A stretch of DNA of 21,938 nucleotides from a virus. Location: positions 1-21,938 of the IMG/VR virus record IMGVR_UViG_3300031659_000115; one strand, written 5' to 3'. The number at the start of each line of letters is the position of its first letter. Within the stretch, counting starts at the first letter, position 1. The notes under the pieces are model-generated. The model ran no database searches and had not been told where the DNA came from. It saw nothing but the letters and a program-made list of their open reading frames with translations. The translations under genes and the position numbers were made by a program. Positions 1 through 8,543 of this stretch are shown one piece after another.

Positions 1-205
1 TTGCTCTTACCGTATCTCTTACTTTAGTTGCTACAATCTTAGAGCGTCCTTCCTCTTCACCAATGTCAACTTGACCATCAAAATAACGCTGTGCTTTAAT
101 ACGGTCTTCTGTAATTTCACTCTCTACAAAGTCAACAGCTTCACTAACAGCATCACTTACAATGCCTTGGATGTCGTCTTCGCTCATTTGTTTCAATTCT
201 GCCAT
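1..205 (-). CDS. Portal protein, N-terminal part (gene runs off the left edge)
   Basis: Only the first 68 residues are in the window. The start MAELKQMSEDDI is followed by a helical acidic stretch and the segment RYFDGQVDIGEEEGRSKIV, then VATKVRDTV. The pairing of a YF/YY-x-G element with an EGRS(K/Q)(I/V)V element near residue 60 is typical of the N-terminus of podovirus portal proteins, which form the dodecameric ring at the head vertex through which DNA is packaged and ejected. The start at 205 has an AGGATAG ribosome site just upstream; a second Met (MSEDDI) seven codons in is an alternative. It lies 8 bp downstream of the preceding virion gene, in the same transcript. The identification rests on a short segment but the motif is specific. 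Confidence 0.72.
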   Translation of the reverse strand, partial: MAELKQMSEDDIQGIVSDAVSEAVDFVESEITEDRIKAQRYFDGQVDIGEEEGRSKIVATKVRDTVRA

Positions 206-213
206 GTTCTATC

Positions 214-2178
214 CTATTTTGCTATGCCAAATTGGTCTAGTATTCCTTCTTGTGGCTGTGTTGCTACAGCTCCAGGAGTTACATACCCCATAGATGTAAT
301 AATATCATTTATTAATTGTTGAATTTCAACTCCTTTTTCACTTTCACCTGTTAAAGCTCTCTTTACAGCGTCAGGGTTTTTAGAGTATAGAACCTTTGCA
401 ACTTCCATTCTACCTTTATCATCCATCTTAGGGGCTATTTTATCAATAGCAAAATCAATTATTTTAGTGATTGCAAGCCTAGTTGGTGAATCACCTTGTG
501 CGATACCTTTACCCTCTTTTCTAGCTTGGGAGGCTATTCTACCAAAAGTATCTGCACCACCACCTGTGCCACCTGCTGTAATCTTGTTCTTCATGGTTTG
601 AGCGGTCTCAGCAAGGTCTGCTTTTTGGATGATTGTATTTATGTCTTGGTCGGGGAATACAGTTCTAATAATTAAAGGAATTTTCATATCTGCATCGCCT
701 GCCACTTGACTTGAGCCACCTGCACCTCTTAACTTGTTACTTAGACCGTTCATAATACCTGCTCTAAATGCTTTAAGTTTTTCTTGGGCAATTTGTGCGA
801 TTTCACTATTTGGGCTAGAAGTCTCGTCTAATATTTTATTAAAATGATAGATAGTTTCATCAGCCTTTGTTAAACCACTTGAGCCTGCCTTAAACGCATC
901 TTCATTAGTCTTTAATATTCTAAACCCAACCCTAGCTTCTTGCAATTGTGGAGAAATCTTATTTAATTTTGCTTTCAATTCTAGTGCAGATTTTTTCAAT
1001 GCGTTGTCCGCTTTTTGGACACCTGTTCTTGTATCTCGTAAAGTTTTGTATATTTCTTCAGCATCGTTTAATGTTGGTTTTTTAACAAATACTAACCTAC
1101 CCGTATCATCAAACTTATAAAAAGGAACTATGTTCTTTTCTGCTGTATTTATAGTGTTTAAAACTGTTTTTGCATCAGGTATGCTTAAAATATCGTCATA
1201 CAAGGAATCTATTATTTCAGGTGGAAGTTCATCAGCTTCTTTCCACGCTTTTTGATATGCTTTTGATGTTCCTTCTTGTACACCTTCTTGACCTTGCCTA
1301 AATGTAGCATAAGCACTATCAACAGCGTCATCTCCCTCAATACCAAGAGCAGAACGAGACATAACATCTCTTAAATCACCCCTAGTATTTTCCGCTCTTT
1401 GAGTTGTTTGGTTTGTTAAGAATTTTTTAACCTCTCCACCTTCTCCAAATATAGAGCTAATAGCGTGCGCTAAAGTTTTGTTTTCAGCAAACAATCTACC
1501 TGTTTGAATATCTGTAATAATCTCACCTACCGACTTGCCTGTTTCTTTAACTAAGTCGTCTAATTGCTTAATAACAACACCTGACGCTCTGTCACCAAAC
1601 TTACTTCTAACAGCATTAGCTATTTTATCAAAACCTACTTGTCCACCGTGTATCAGAGGGGTTACCACTGCTGTTCCACCAAGACCCCATGCTGCGCCTT
1701 CAGGAAACTCTTTAATATCTTCTGATATACCTTGCTCGCCTTTTCCAACCGCATACGTTCCACTTTCTGCCATAGCAATAGGAGCTGCTGATTTAAATTT
1801 CTGCCCCATAGACATCATCTTAGAGCCTACTCTAGCTGTGTTTGCTACTGCTCCGCCTGTACCTATACCTGACATTAACATCAAAGCAGTTGGTGCAATA
1901 GAGCCTAGTATTTCAGACGTAATTGCAGTGCCAGGGTTTCTTTCTTCAAAGCCTTTTAATTCTGTTCTAATTCTTGTAACAATTTCTTCATAAGGGGTAT
2001 CACTAAACCAACTCTCCATCTTTGCTTCCAACTCATCGCCAAAGCCTAGTAATGCGCCTTGTCCTACAAGAGTTCTACCAAAATCAATTGCCTCATCACC
2101 GAAAGAAGGTGGTGGTGGTGTTGGTTGTGTACCTAATTGATTGTCATCGATAAAACTATTTAATGCGTCTAATCCCAT
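214..2178 (-). CDS. Large virion protein, probable internal/ejection protein
   Basis: A 654-residue protein. The N-terminus is proline-rich (residues 18-24), followed by a segment ending GQGALLGFGDELEA (about 39-52) and a helical stretch with FEERNPGTAITSEILGS (about 77-93). This N-terminal signature recurs in phage proteins annotated as hypothetical or internal virion proteins. Two glycine-rich hydrophobic stretches (about 91-111 and 167-185) could act at membranes during DNA ejection; this is inference. The remainder (about 190-640) looks helical and charged with no enzymatic motif I recognise. It lies between another candidate internal protein and the portal gene, and a GGGAA ribosome site precedes the ATG. 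A structural role is likely from context; the exact role is unknown. Confidence 0.6.
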   Translation of the reverse strand: MGLDALNSFIDDNQLGTQPTPPPPSFGDEAIDFGRTLVGQGALLGFGDELEAKMESWFSDTPYEEIVTRIRTELKGFEERNPGTAITSEILGSIAPTALMLMSGIGTGGAVANTARVGSKMMSMGQKFKSAAPIAMAESGTYAVGKGEQGISEDIKEFPEGAAWGLGGTAVVTPLIHGGQVGFDKIANAVRSKFGDRASGVVIKQLDDLVKETGKSVGEIITDIQTGRLFAENKTLAHAISSIFGEGGEVKKFLTNQTTQRAENTRGDLRDVMSRSALGIEGDDAVDSAYATFRQGQEGVQEGTSKAYQKAWKEADELPPEIIDSLYDDILSIPDAKTVLNTINTAEKNIVPFYKFDDTGRLVFVKKPTLNDAEEIYKTLRDTRTGVQKADNALKKSALELKAKLNKISPQLQEARVGFRILKTNEDAFKAGSSGLTKADETIYHFNKILDETSSPNSEIAQIAQEKLKAFRAGIMNGLSNKLRGAGGSSQVAGDADMKIPLIIRTVFPDQDINTIIQKADLAETAQTMKNKITAGGTGGGADTFGRIASQARKEGKGIAQGDSPTRLAITKIIDFAIDKIAPKMDDKGRMEVAKVLYSKNPDAVKRALTGESEKGVEIQQLINDIITSMGYVTPGAVATQPQEGILDQFGIAK

Positions 2179-2184
2179 AATTCC

Positions 2185-3453
2185 CTACTTGTTATATTGA
2201 TTAAGCATTTCTTTACGCTTCATCAAATTGAAATTTTGCCATTTGCTGTAATCAATTCCTTTTGAGTCCAATGCTTGTTGCATCTCATCAGGCATATTAA
2301 AGTAACTATGCTTAGAATGTTCTATTTGTCGCTTAGACTCGTCTTGAACCCAAGAACTATAGCCTGATGAACGTGACATCTCTTGTGCTTTGATGTATAA
2401 CTCGTTTCTTATCTTTTCTTGTAACTCAAGTTTCTTTAATACTTGCGCCTTTAACTGAATAGGAGGTAAATTAACATCAATAGGTGTTGCCATTGCTAAC
2501 TTCATTTCTGCTTCACTTAACGCACCAAACGTAACAGAGCCAATTACATCAAGACCTAACTGTCTCGCAAAAGACTCTAGGTTTGCAGTATTCGCATTAA
2601 GTGTAGGAAGTTGATTAGCAACCCAACCTGTAACTGCGCCCTCATCCAATGAGGTTAGAATGCCTTGGTAGTTTCTAAGTCGAGATGATATTCCCTCTGC
2701 CTTTTGGAACAAATTGGCAGACTCAGTATCTCTGCGCTCTTCATCTTTAAATCTTCTCTTTTCATCAGTCTCAAATGTAATCTTCTGCTTAGGAGACATA
2801 CCCTGTGTTCCTGTGTAAACCTTATCAACAGTATTTGAACTAGGATTGTAAACAGGGATGTACTCTTTGCCTTCGCTATCGAATCTAGGCGAATAAGGTT
2901 TGTTGTCAGGAGCGCCAATACCATGTGCTGCTTCCATGCCTTTCTCAACAATACTTTTTGACATGGTAGGGTTTTGCTCTGCCATAACAGCCATTTCAAG
3001 GAACTTTTGTTTTTTTGCAGGGTCTGTTTGTTTCATTGCATACTGTCTAAGCCACTTAACTCCACTTGTTAAGCCTTTTTTCTTTTGCAGTCCATCTATC
3101 TTTGTTTGCATTGCTTTAGCAAGGTTTGCATCAGGATTAAGTCTCATTGAGTTAAGACCGATGGCTAGGTTTGCCATCTTAGCTTCATCATTCCAAAAGT
3201 CACTTATGCCATCACCCATCTTACTCATAAAGCCTTGTTCTTCTACAGGTGGAGGCGTTTGTTGTTGTACAGTCTGTTGTGGAATATTTACATGTGGCTG
3301 TCCACCTATTTGAACACCAGGGTCTGTCATTTGTTCAGGTGGTTGTGCGTTAGCACCACTAAAACCTAACTTATCCCAAACAGTGCCTTCTTTATCATCT
3401 GACAAGTAGTTTCCTGCCATGTTTCCTAGTAATCCGCTAAGTAATGGGTTCAT
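2185..3453 (-). CDS. Candidate internal virion protein with FGALSEAE motif
   Basis: A 422-residue protein. The first 90 residues are Gly/Pro/Gln-rich, with a run of PPEQ, PQQTVQQQTPPP type sequence, followed by a helical region with many Lys, Gln and Met. Around residues 298-330 it carries GSVTFGALSEAEMKLAM followed by a proline-containing loop and a long amphipathic helix. An FGALS-x-x-E element of this kind recurs in phage virion proteins found near portal and ejection genes. No catalytic residues are apparent. AGGA lies about 7 nt upstream of the ATG. It is separated by 6 bp from the next gene and 13 bp from the previous one, so it is part of the same late operon. The function is inferred from context. 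Confidence 0.55.
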   Translation of the reverse strand: MNPLLSGLLGNMAGNYLSDDKEGTVWDKLGFSGANAQPPEQMTDPGVQIGGQPHVNIPQQTVQQQTPPPVEEQGFMSKMGDGISDFWNDEAKMANLAIGLNSMRLNPDANLAKAMQTKIDGLQKKKGLTSGVKWLRQYAMKQTDPAKKQKFLEMAVMAEQNPTMSKSIVEKGMEAAHGIGAPDNKPYSPRFDSEGKEYIPVYNPSSNTVDKVYTGTQGMSPKQKITFETDEKRRFKDEERRDTESANLFQKAEGISSRLRNYQGILTSLDEGAVTGWVANQLPTLNANTANLESFARQLGLDVIGSVTFGALSEAEMKLAMATPIDVNLPPIQLKAQVLKKLELQEKIRNELYIKAQEMSRSSGYSSWVQDESKRQIEHSKHSYFNMPDEMQQALDSKGIDYSKWQNFNLMKRKEMLNQYNK

Positions 3454-3466
3454 AATATATTCCTAT

Positions 3467-3871
3467 TTATTGTCCGAAGAAACGGCTAAACATTTTCATC
3501 TTATCATCATCTTCGTTTAGTTCTCTGTTTTGTTGAGCTAACATCTCAGTTTGGTCAGACATTAAATTAGTATCATACTCATTAGACGTTATAGCTCTAT
3601 CTAATAGTCCAACACTATCATCACTCTGTACACCGTTAGGCTTTCCTTTAGAAAACTGAGTTGTGTTTAAACCTGTTCCCCATTGCATAGGCATTTGGGT
3701 TTGTTGAATGCCTTGAGGTCTTTGAACTTGTTGAGGCTGTTGTTGAGGTAACCCCATATTAGCTTGAGGCTGTTGTTGAGGCATGAACTGCTGAAAGATA
3801 GAGTTAAACTCATCATCCGTTAGTCCACCACGTTCTTGAGCGCTACCTAATATCTGCTGTAGGTAACTCAT
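3467..3871 (-). CDS. Small Gln-rich virion-region protein, unknown function
   Basis: A 134-residue protein. It begins MSYLQQILGSAQERGGLTDD, a short helix, then a low-complexity middle (about 28-65) made almost entirely of Gln, Pro, Met and Gly, and ends in an acidic helix with DDDKMKMFSRFFGQ. The ATG overlaps the stop of the upstream S74-domain gene by one base (TAATG), indicating translational coupling. I do not recognise a family. The glutamine-rich middle resembles the low-complexity parts of the two neighbouring proteins, so these genes may encode components of one virion substructure; that is inference. Confidence 0.55.
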   Translation of the reverse strand: MSYLQQILGSAQERGGLTDDEFNSIFQQFMPQQQPQANMGLPQQQPQQVQRPQGIQQTQMPMQWGTGLNTTQFSKGKPNGVQSDDSVGLLDRAITSNEYDTNLMSDQTEMLAQQNRELNEDDDKMKMFSRFFGQ

Positions 3872-4812
3872 TAGCTTAGCTCATTGTATTTAACAGCGTA
3901 GTAGCCGTTATCCATCTTAACAACCGCATTAGGGAATAATTCCTTAGCTTCTTGAGCAATAACACCAAGTGTGTGGTTCATGTCGGCGCCTAATTCTTTA
4001 GCGCCTTCTCTCCATTCCCACTTATAGATGTTTAGACCTGATTTAAGCTGACCCATCTTAGTGATGTTTTTCTTTAATCTTTTATCTGAAGACTTCATCT
4101 GCGCACCAAGAGTCAAGTAATCGAACAGACCCGGTTGCTTAGATGTAGTTTGAGTTTGTGGAACAGGTGTAGCACCAAGAGCCTGAGTAACATAACCGAT
4201 AGACTGACCCGGTTGGTTAGTGTAGCCTTGGAAGTTCTGCTTACCTGCGTCAATAAGAGCTTGTTGCATAGCTTGTTGCTGTGCGCCCTGTGTTGCTAGG
4301 TTGCCTGTAAGAGTCTGACCCATGCCGAAGCCTAGGTTAGATATATCAGCCATTTGACCTGCTCCACCCATTAACTGCTGATTGCCTTGTAATCCTGCTT
4401 GTTGATTAGCTAGATTTGCTTGCATATTGTTTCCAATATCTTGCTGTGCCATTTGTTGAGCGTTTTGATAACCTTGCTGTCTTAGGTTTGCAGATGATTG
4501 AGCTAGTTGAGATACTGTATCTCTACCTAATTCACCCATAGCAACACCATGACGTGAGCCACCGAATGCTTGACCTGCTTGTGCTTGAGCGCCTAACATA
4601 TTCATTCCTTGAGTAGCACCTCGCATAATATCAGCTTCATTAGCTTTAACTACGTTGGTTTCATAAGGATTCATGTAAGGTGTCATGTTAGTGTTTGCTA
4701 ACTGACCTGCTTGAACTTGTTGAGGTTGATACCCCATTGCGTTAGCTGTACCAAGACCTGATGCTTGCATACCTTGAGCTGCTGCTGTATTTACGTTTCC
4801 TGCACCTGCCAT
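3871..4812 (-). CDS. Low-complexity virion protein with C-terminal S74 intramolecular chaperone domain
   Basis: A 313-residue protein. Residues 1-235 are Ala/Gln/Gly/Asn-rich with coiled-coil character and contain TNMTPYMNPYETNVV (about 41-55) and AFGGSRHGVAMGE (about 82-94), both recurring motifs in phage virion proteins of this type. Residues 242-313 form a peptidase S74-type domain: SDKRLKKNI (Ser242 with Lys247, matching the Ser-Lys dyad described for self-cleaving tailspike chaperones), then YKWEW and HTLGVIAQEAKELFP. In characterised relatives this domain trimerises the upstream region and cuts itself off before the serine. The domain here is short, about 72 residues. The start has a strong AGGAG site. 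The gene lies directly downstream of a protein that looks like its missing N-terminal part. It could be a fibre or an internal protein. Confidence 0.7.
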   Translation of the reverse strand: MAGAGNVNTAAAQGMQASGLGTANAMGYQPQQVQAGQLANTNMTPYMNPYETNVVKANEADIMRGATQGMNMLGAQAQAGQAFGGSRHGVAMGELGRDTVSQLAQSSANLRQQGYQNAQQMAQQDIGNNMQANLANQQAGLQGNQQLMGGAGQMADISNLGFGMGQTLTGNLATQGAQQQAMQQALIDAGKQNFQGYTNQPGQSIGYVTQALGATPVPQTQTTSKQPGLFDYLTLGAQMKSSDKRLKKNITKMGQLKSGLNIYKWEWREGAKELGADMNHTLGVIAQEAKELFPNAVVKMDNGYYAVKYNELS

Positions 4813-4821
4813 AATATTCTC

Positions 4822-5196
4822 CTAAACGAACAGTTTGTTGTATTGATTAACATCATTGCCTTGCTTGGCTTTAGTCTCTGCTAATGCTTGCTCATAAAGA
4901 GGCATAGAACTGTAACCTTGTACACCACCTGCAAATGTTTGTGCTTGAGGAACACCTGCCATAGCGTTTGAGTTTTGAGGAGCGAGTCCAAAAGCAGAAG
5001 CTGCATCCATGTTTTGTTGCATCGCCATCTGTTGAGTTGGGTTGAAAGCTGCAATATCAGGACCTTGCCAAGGCATATATCCTATCTTTTGCGCAGTCTC
5101 TGCTCGTGCTAAATTTCTTATTGACGGCTCTTCAATCCACTTAGGGATTTCCGTCTGTTGTGTTTGGCTTCCGCCTTTTCCACCGCCACCACTCAT
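4822..5196 (-). CDS. Gly-rich virion protein resembling the N-terminal part of S74-type proteins
   Basis: A 124-residue protein starting with SGGGGKGGSQTQQTEIPKW followed by FNPTQQMAMQQNMDAA (about 51-66). In related phages a single longer protein often begins with a Gly-rich stretch, a T-E-(P/I)-P-K-W element and an F-(N/S)-x-x-Q element, and continues into MNPY and GGSRHGV motifs. Here those motifs are split between this gene and the next one, which starts 9 bp downstream with its own AGGAG site. The protein ends cleanly in YNKLFV. It starts after a strong AAAGGAG site 7 nt from the ATG. Unknown function; probably a virion component acting together with its neighbour. Confidence 0.55.
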   Translation of the reverse strand: MSGGGGKGGSQTQQTEIPKWIEEPSIRNLARAETAQKIGYMPWQGPDIAAFNPTQQMAMQQNMDAASAFGLAPQNSNAMAGVPQAQTFAGGVQGYSSMPLYEQALAETKAKQGNDVNQYNKLFV

Positions 5197-5197
5197 A

Positions 5198-5563
5198 TCA
5201 AAACTCCTTTACCATTACGACCTGTTGTTCTTTCCAACCGTCTTTATTTAATATTTTTAACCAACCCTTACGTCCTGAAAGAGTCATTCCTTCGCACCCT
5301 TGGGTTTTAGCCCATTTTACCGCATCTTGGTGCATATCTGTAATCTGTTCAAGTTTCCCACCTGCTAAAAACACATGTAGAACTTTCTTGTTAGGATACA
5401 CTACTATTTCAGTTACCGCACAGCCTTTTGCGCCTGACCATAACTGCATGTGTCCACTCATTACACCGTCAACTACATCAACAAACCCGTGAGTGTCTCC
5501 ACCTTTATCTAAGGCTGATTGAATCCACTCTCTACATCTTAGTAAGTCGTCTTTAATGTTCAT
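5198..5563 (-). CDS. Small conserved phage protein, possibly GNAT-like fold
   Basis: A 121-residue protein. After an N-terminal helix (DLLRCREWIQSALDKG) it has strands in the pattern LWSGAKGCAVTEIVVYP and KKVLHVFLAGG, a helix with WAKTQGCEGMTLSGRKGW and a C-terminal strand. This beta-beta-helix layout and the L-x-G-R-x-G-W element recur in small phage virion-region proteins that resemble acetyltransferase folds (compare T7 gp13). I see no clear acetyl-CoA loop, so enzymatic activity is doubtful. Its ATG overlaps the stop of the 69-residue gene by 4 bp (ATGA), so the two are probably translated together. Placement among tail and ejection genes suggests a virion or assembly role. Confidence 0.5.
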   Translation of the reverse strand: MNIKDDLLRCREWIQSALDKGGDTHGFVDVVDGVMSGHMQLWSGAKGCAVTEIVVYPNKKVLHVFLAGGKLEQITDMHQDAVKWAKTQGCEGMTLSGRKGWLKILNKDGWKEQQVVMVKEF

Positions 5564-5769
5564 GGGTCTAGTTTAACCTTTACCCATGCTCCATTCTTAG
5601 AAACAACTAAAGTGCCTTGGCTTCTATCCCACATAAGTATTCCATCTTCTGATGCTGATTCACCTGATGTGATGTATCTTAGCTTGTCTTTATTAGTTGA
5701 TAAAAACGAAACAAGACGCTCACCCCAAACCTTCCAATCAGCTCCTAATGGAGGAGGTGGTTGCATCAC
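5560..5769 (-). CDS. Small conserved virion-region protein, unknown function
   Basis: A 69-residue protein. It starts MMQPPPPLGADWKVWGERLVSFL, continues KLRYITSGESASEDGILMWD and ends with a strand pair around VVSKNGAWVKVKL. The D-G-I-x-x-W-D then V-V-S-x-x-G-x-W pattern recurs in short phage proteins near tail genes and looks like a small beta module. The ATG overlaps the stop of the nozzle-like gene and the stop overlaps the start of the next gene, both by 4 bp. Function unknown. Confidence 0.5.
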   Translation of the reverse strand: MMQPPPPLGADWKVWGERLVSFLSTNKDKLRYITSGESASEDGILMWDRSQGTLVVSKNGAWVKVKLDP

Positions 5770-7244
5770 CTCTTACCTCCGGGTCTAACTTCCATGCGCA
5801 TAACACCTGAACGCCAATTATCATTACCTGTGCCTTCTACTCTTAGCCTAACTTGTCTGCCTGTTAAGCGAACGTCTGTAGGATTAGTCAACGTGAAAGG
5901 TCCATGTGATGTCTCACTAGCATTCGGATAGAATCGTGTCTTAAATGTGACATCTACTTCACCTTGAGTTTCTTCATCAGGAATAACACTTGATACTTTC
6001 ATTACTGTATCACCGTTGCCTAAACTAATAGGTCCTGACTCTGCAAAAGGTTTAACTGCTCCGTGTGTGTATCCTGTCTCATGATTGTATAAATTACCAC
6101 TAGCATCAGCATAAATAGGGTTTTGGAATATACCTCTATCAATACCTGCTGTTCTGTCTAATACTCCTACAGACCAATTAGCATCTTTGTAATCTAGCAT
6201 CACATATCTGTCATTTTCTGTAGATGTGCCTGACGGATAAAACCACCAAACTTCACCGTGTTGTGAATTATGTATTGCGTATGCCTTAGTTATTTGACTG
6301 TCATTAATATGATTAAACACATAGTCTAATACATCACACTTAATCTCTGTAGCTACTGAACCGTTAAAGCTAAAGAAGCCTCTGTGACCCATCCAATATG
6401 CGCCTTCATCTACTGCAACAAGTGCCTTACGTGATGCAATACCACATGCTGTACCAACTCTTTCAAAACCATATACAAAAGGTGGACCTGAATAAGTAGC
6501 AATGTGAGCATCTTGGTCGGTAACGATAAGAGTTCTACCTCTCATACGAACGCCACACATAATCTGACCCTGAGTTTGTAATTCAAAGTCACCTGCCTCA
6601 TTTGTAGCTAAAGGAGACCATGCTGTATTATCTTCTCTATCACACCATTGTACCTTTCTAGGATTACCACCTGCGCCTAGTGCAAATACAAACCTTTCTT
6701 CTGTTACAAGCGTTGAAGCGTTTGATACAGGTGCGTTGGTTAATGCTGTTGGTAATACTGATGTATTTAACGCCCACTCGTATATCTTACCGTCTTTAGA
6801 TGAACAAGCAATCAAATACTCGCCCCATGTGTCTAAAGCCCATGTAGTTGCCTCTTCATAAATACCTGAAGATGTTGGCGCTCGACCATAGTTAGTTGCA
6901 CCATAGAAACCACCACCATAACCTAAGTTTAAAGAAGCATTTAATGTACCTGATGTTAATCCCGTAGGTGTAATGTCGGACACCGTATGGGAAACATTAA
7001 CATAGTACAAGTGGTCAAATGTAGCACCCACTAAGTTACTTCCACTTGAGTTATCTACCCAAGAAATCATTGCTCTAGGAGCTGATGCAAAGGCTGATGT
7101 TTTACGTGAAGTCCAACCGCCCACAGGACGAAGTGAATTATCGTGCCAACGTACTAAGCTAGCATCTCTCCATCTATTAGACGATTCAAAATCAGTACCA
7201 TTGTTATAGACACCTGACTGTAATTGTAGTGGTATTAAACTCAT
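5766..7244 (-). CDS. Tail nozzle/tubular-like beta-rich structural protein
   Basis: A 492-residue beta-rich protein starting MSLIPLQLQSGVYNNGTDFE. I place the start at 7244 because this ATG overlaps the stop of the upstream gene (ATGA), as elsewhere in this operon; the reading frame is open a further 16 codons upstream. The segment RWRDASLVRWHDNSLRPVGGW (about 26-46) plus repeated W- and G-containing strands, such as WGEYLIACSSKDGKIYEW and GAYWMGHRGFFSFNG, indicate a propeller-like architecture. This suits the tail nozzle or tubular B proteins of podoviruses (P22 gp10, T7 gp12). The position just after the adaptor genes agrees. The protein contains no catalytic motif I recognise. The assignment is by pattern and context, not by a search. 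Confidence 0.55.
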   Translation of the reverse strand: MSLIPLQLQSGVYNNGTDFESSNRWRDASLVRWHDNSLRPVGGWTSRKTSAFASAPRAMISWVDNSSGSNLVGATFDHLYYVNVSHTVSDITPTGLTSGTLNASLNLGYGGGFYGATNYGRAPTSSGIYEEATTWALDTWGEYLIACSSKDGKIYEWALNTSVLPTALTNAPVSNASTLVTEERFVFALGAGGNPRKVQWCDREDNTAWSPLATNEAGDFELQTQGQIMCGVRMRGRTLIVTDQDAHIATYSGPPFVYGFERVGTACGIASRKALVAVDEGAYWMGHRGFFSFNGSVATEIKCDVLDYVFNHINDSQITKAYAIHNSQHGEVWWFYPSGTSTENDRYVMLDYKDANWSVGVLDRTAGIDRGIFQNPIYADASGNLYNHETGYTHGAVKPFAESGPISLGNGDTVMKVSSVIPDEETQGEVDVTFKTRFYPNASETSHGPFTLTNPTDVRLTGRQVRLRVEGTGNDNWRSGVMRMEVRPGGKR

Positions 7245-8158
7245 GCTGCTATTATTGTCCAAGTTGTGGATGTAGGAGGTATAACTTCCCACTTCTCTCT
7301 ACCAACGGCAAGAGTTCCTGATGTGGATGATACTGCTCCGCCTGTTCGCTGAACTCTATTACAAGTTGCTGTAATTGTAGCTTCAGGTTGTGATGTTGCG
7401 CTTCCTTGGAATATCTTTTCAGAGTCTGACGTAGATGCTGATGTTCCGATGAGCGTAGCATTTCCACCCCTAGTAGCAAAGCCTAATACGGTAATAGAGG
7501 CAGAGGCTGTAGGAGTTCCTGAGCCAAACCTTACTCTATTGCATATTGAGGCTGTAGTACAAGCAGACGTTACAGTAGCACTAGCACTAATAATGAATAC
7601 ACCACTTGCACTTATAGTTGCAGTTGCTGATGGTGTAGCATCACCTTCTCTAACTCTAGTAGAGCTTATTGAATTAGAAGCTGTTGTGCTTGATATAGCA
7701 CTTGACTCTCTAACTCTAGTTCCATTACCTGTAGTATCTACAGTAGTGGCGGATGCTCCGTTTACAAGGGCAGAACCTTCAGGTACTCTCCTAGCATTAG
7801 CACTAACGGCAGAGGTCGCACCAACTGCTACAACACCAAGGTTAATTTTCTCACCTGATACTGTAGAAGAAGATGTTGCTGATATTACGGTTTGTAAGTT
7901 AGCATCATCATAAACGTGAAGACCATATAAGCCTGAGCCGAATCCATACTTATCAGTCTCTTCGAGAATAACAACCTCACCTGAACATGTAGAAGAAGAC
8001 GTTGCTGTGAGAGTGAACGGACCACTACCCATAGTAACAATCCAACCTACATTAGCAAGAGTCGCAGAAGCATTGACCGTAGCCGATGCGTCATGAACTA
8101 CACCATCAGTATCTGAGAAAGCTAATAAACTGTAATAAGAACCACCGTAAAGTGACAT
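7241..8158 (-). CDS. Ser/Thr/Ala-rich structural protein with 20-residue repeats, possible fibre
   Basis: A 305-residue protein. An N-terminal segment (1-120) contains a duplicated element, TATSSSTCSGE near 51-61 and SATSSSTVSGE near 93-103. From residue about 124 to 287 there is a tandem array whose units carry an N-R-V-R-x-G-(S/D)-A core followed by alternating small residues (SATATISASG). Cores fall near residues 124, 148, 168, 188 (degenerate), 208, 228, 248 and 268, a period of exactly 20 after the first. This suggests a stacked beta structure in a tail fibre or decoration protein. The C-terminus (REKWEVIPPTSTTW) breaks the pattern. Its stop overlaps the start of the nozzle-like gene. 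Confidence 0.6.
   Translation of the reverse strand: MSLYGGSYYSLLAFSDTDGVVHDASATVNASATLANVGWIVTMGSGPFTLTATSSSTCSGEVVILEETDKYGFGSGLYGLHVYDDANLQTVISATSSSTVSGEKINLGVVAVGATSAVSANARRVPEGSALVNGASATTVDTTGNGTRVRESSAISSTTASNSISSTRVREGDATPSATATISASGVFIISASATVTSACTTASICNRVRFGSGTPTASASITVLGFATRGGNATLIGTSASTSDSEKIFQGSATSQPEATITATCNRVQRTGGAVSSTSGTLAVGREKWEVIPPTSTTWTIIAA
7298..7789 (-). repeat. Coding tandem repeat, 60-bp period
   Basis: This DNA encodes the 20-residue repeat array of the structural protein. Unit cores read RVPEGSA, RVRESSA, RVREGDA, a degenerate unit, RVRFGSG, ATRGGNA, KIFQGSA and RVQRTGG. The spacing is 60 bp except for the first interval (72 bp). Units have diverged in sequence but kept their length, which points to selection on the protein fold rather than recent slippage. 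Confidence 0.6.
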
Positions 8159-8162
8159 CTAT

Positions 8163-8543
8163 TTAGTCTAGTGTAATATCTAAGTCTGCTGCGGGAACAC
8201 GGAATACATCGCCTGTTTCAATCGTCTTAGACGAAGATAAAGCAGCGTATGCCATTAAGTTACCTGATGTAGATGCGTCAAATACGCCTACTGAAGTTAC
8301 CGTACCAAAGTTGCCTGTTGCTGTTGGATATTCAACTGCTGAGGTGTTTGATGTAGTGTTTCCTGAAGTAGTAAATGCTACTGCTTTACGAACATAGCCA
8401 TTACCTGACACTTCAGTACCGCCACCTGTTTCACCCGGAGTTGCTGTGAACAATGCTAGGTATAAAGTTGTAGGTGCTGTGTAAGCTGCTGCGCCAAATA
8501 CATGGTCTAAGATTTCTGTTTCTAAAAAGTTTGAAAATGACAT
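8163..8543 (-). CDS. Small phage structural protein
   Basis: A 126-residue protein beginning MSFSNFLETEILDHVFGAAAYTAPTTLY in its first third, then LALFTATPGETGGGTEVSGNGYVRKAV and a beta-rich C-terminal half. The combination of a short N-terminal helix ending LDHVFG, a T-x-P-x-x-x-Y-x-A-L strand and a G-x-G-Y-x-R element is a common phage protein pattern usually annotated as a tail or minor structural protein. It lies next to the head-tail adaptor and just upstream of the repeat protein. A strong AGGAG site lies upstream of the ATG. The exact role is unknown. Confidence 0.55.
   Translation of the reverse strand: MSFSNFLETEILDHVFGAAAYTAPTTLYLALFTATPGETGGGTEVSGNGYVRKAVAFTTSGNTTSNTSAVEYPTATGNFGTVTSVGVFDASTSGNLMAYAALSSSKTIETGDVFRVPAADLDITLD

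Noticed and set aside
71-322. 83-residue plus-strand frame at the left edge
   Set aside because: It is antisense to the portal start and the end of the 654-residue gene, both better supported.
1535-1993. 152-residue plus-strand frame
   Set aside because: It is an antisense shadow of the 654-residue virion gene, with no ribosome site and no protein-like motif. The same applies to plus-strand frames at 2900-3313, 7449-7913, 9410-9742 and 11561-11968.
2655-2999. 114-residue minus-strand frame inside the 422-residue gene
   Set aside because: It lies in another frame of a gene that has convincing motifs and a ribosome site; its own composition is Leu/Ser-rich noise.
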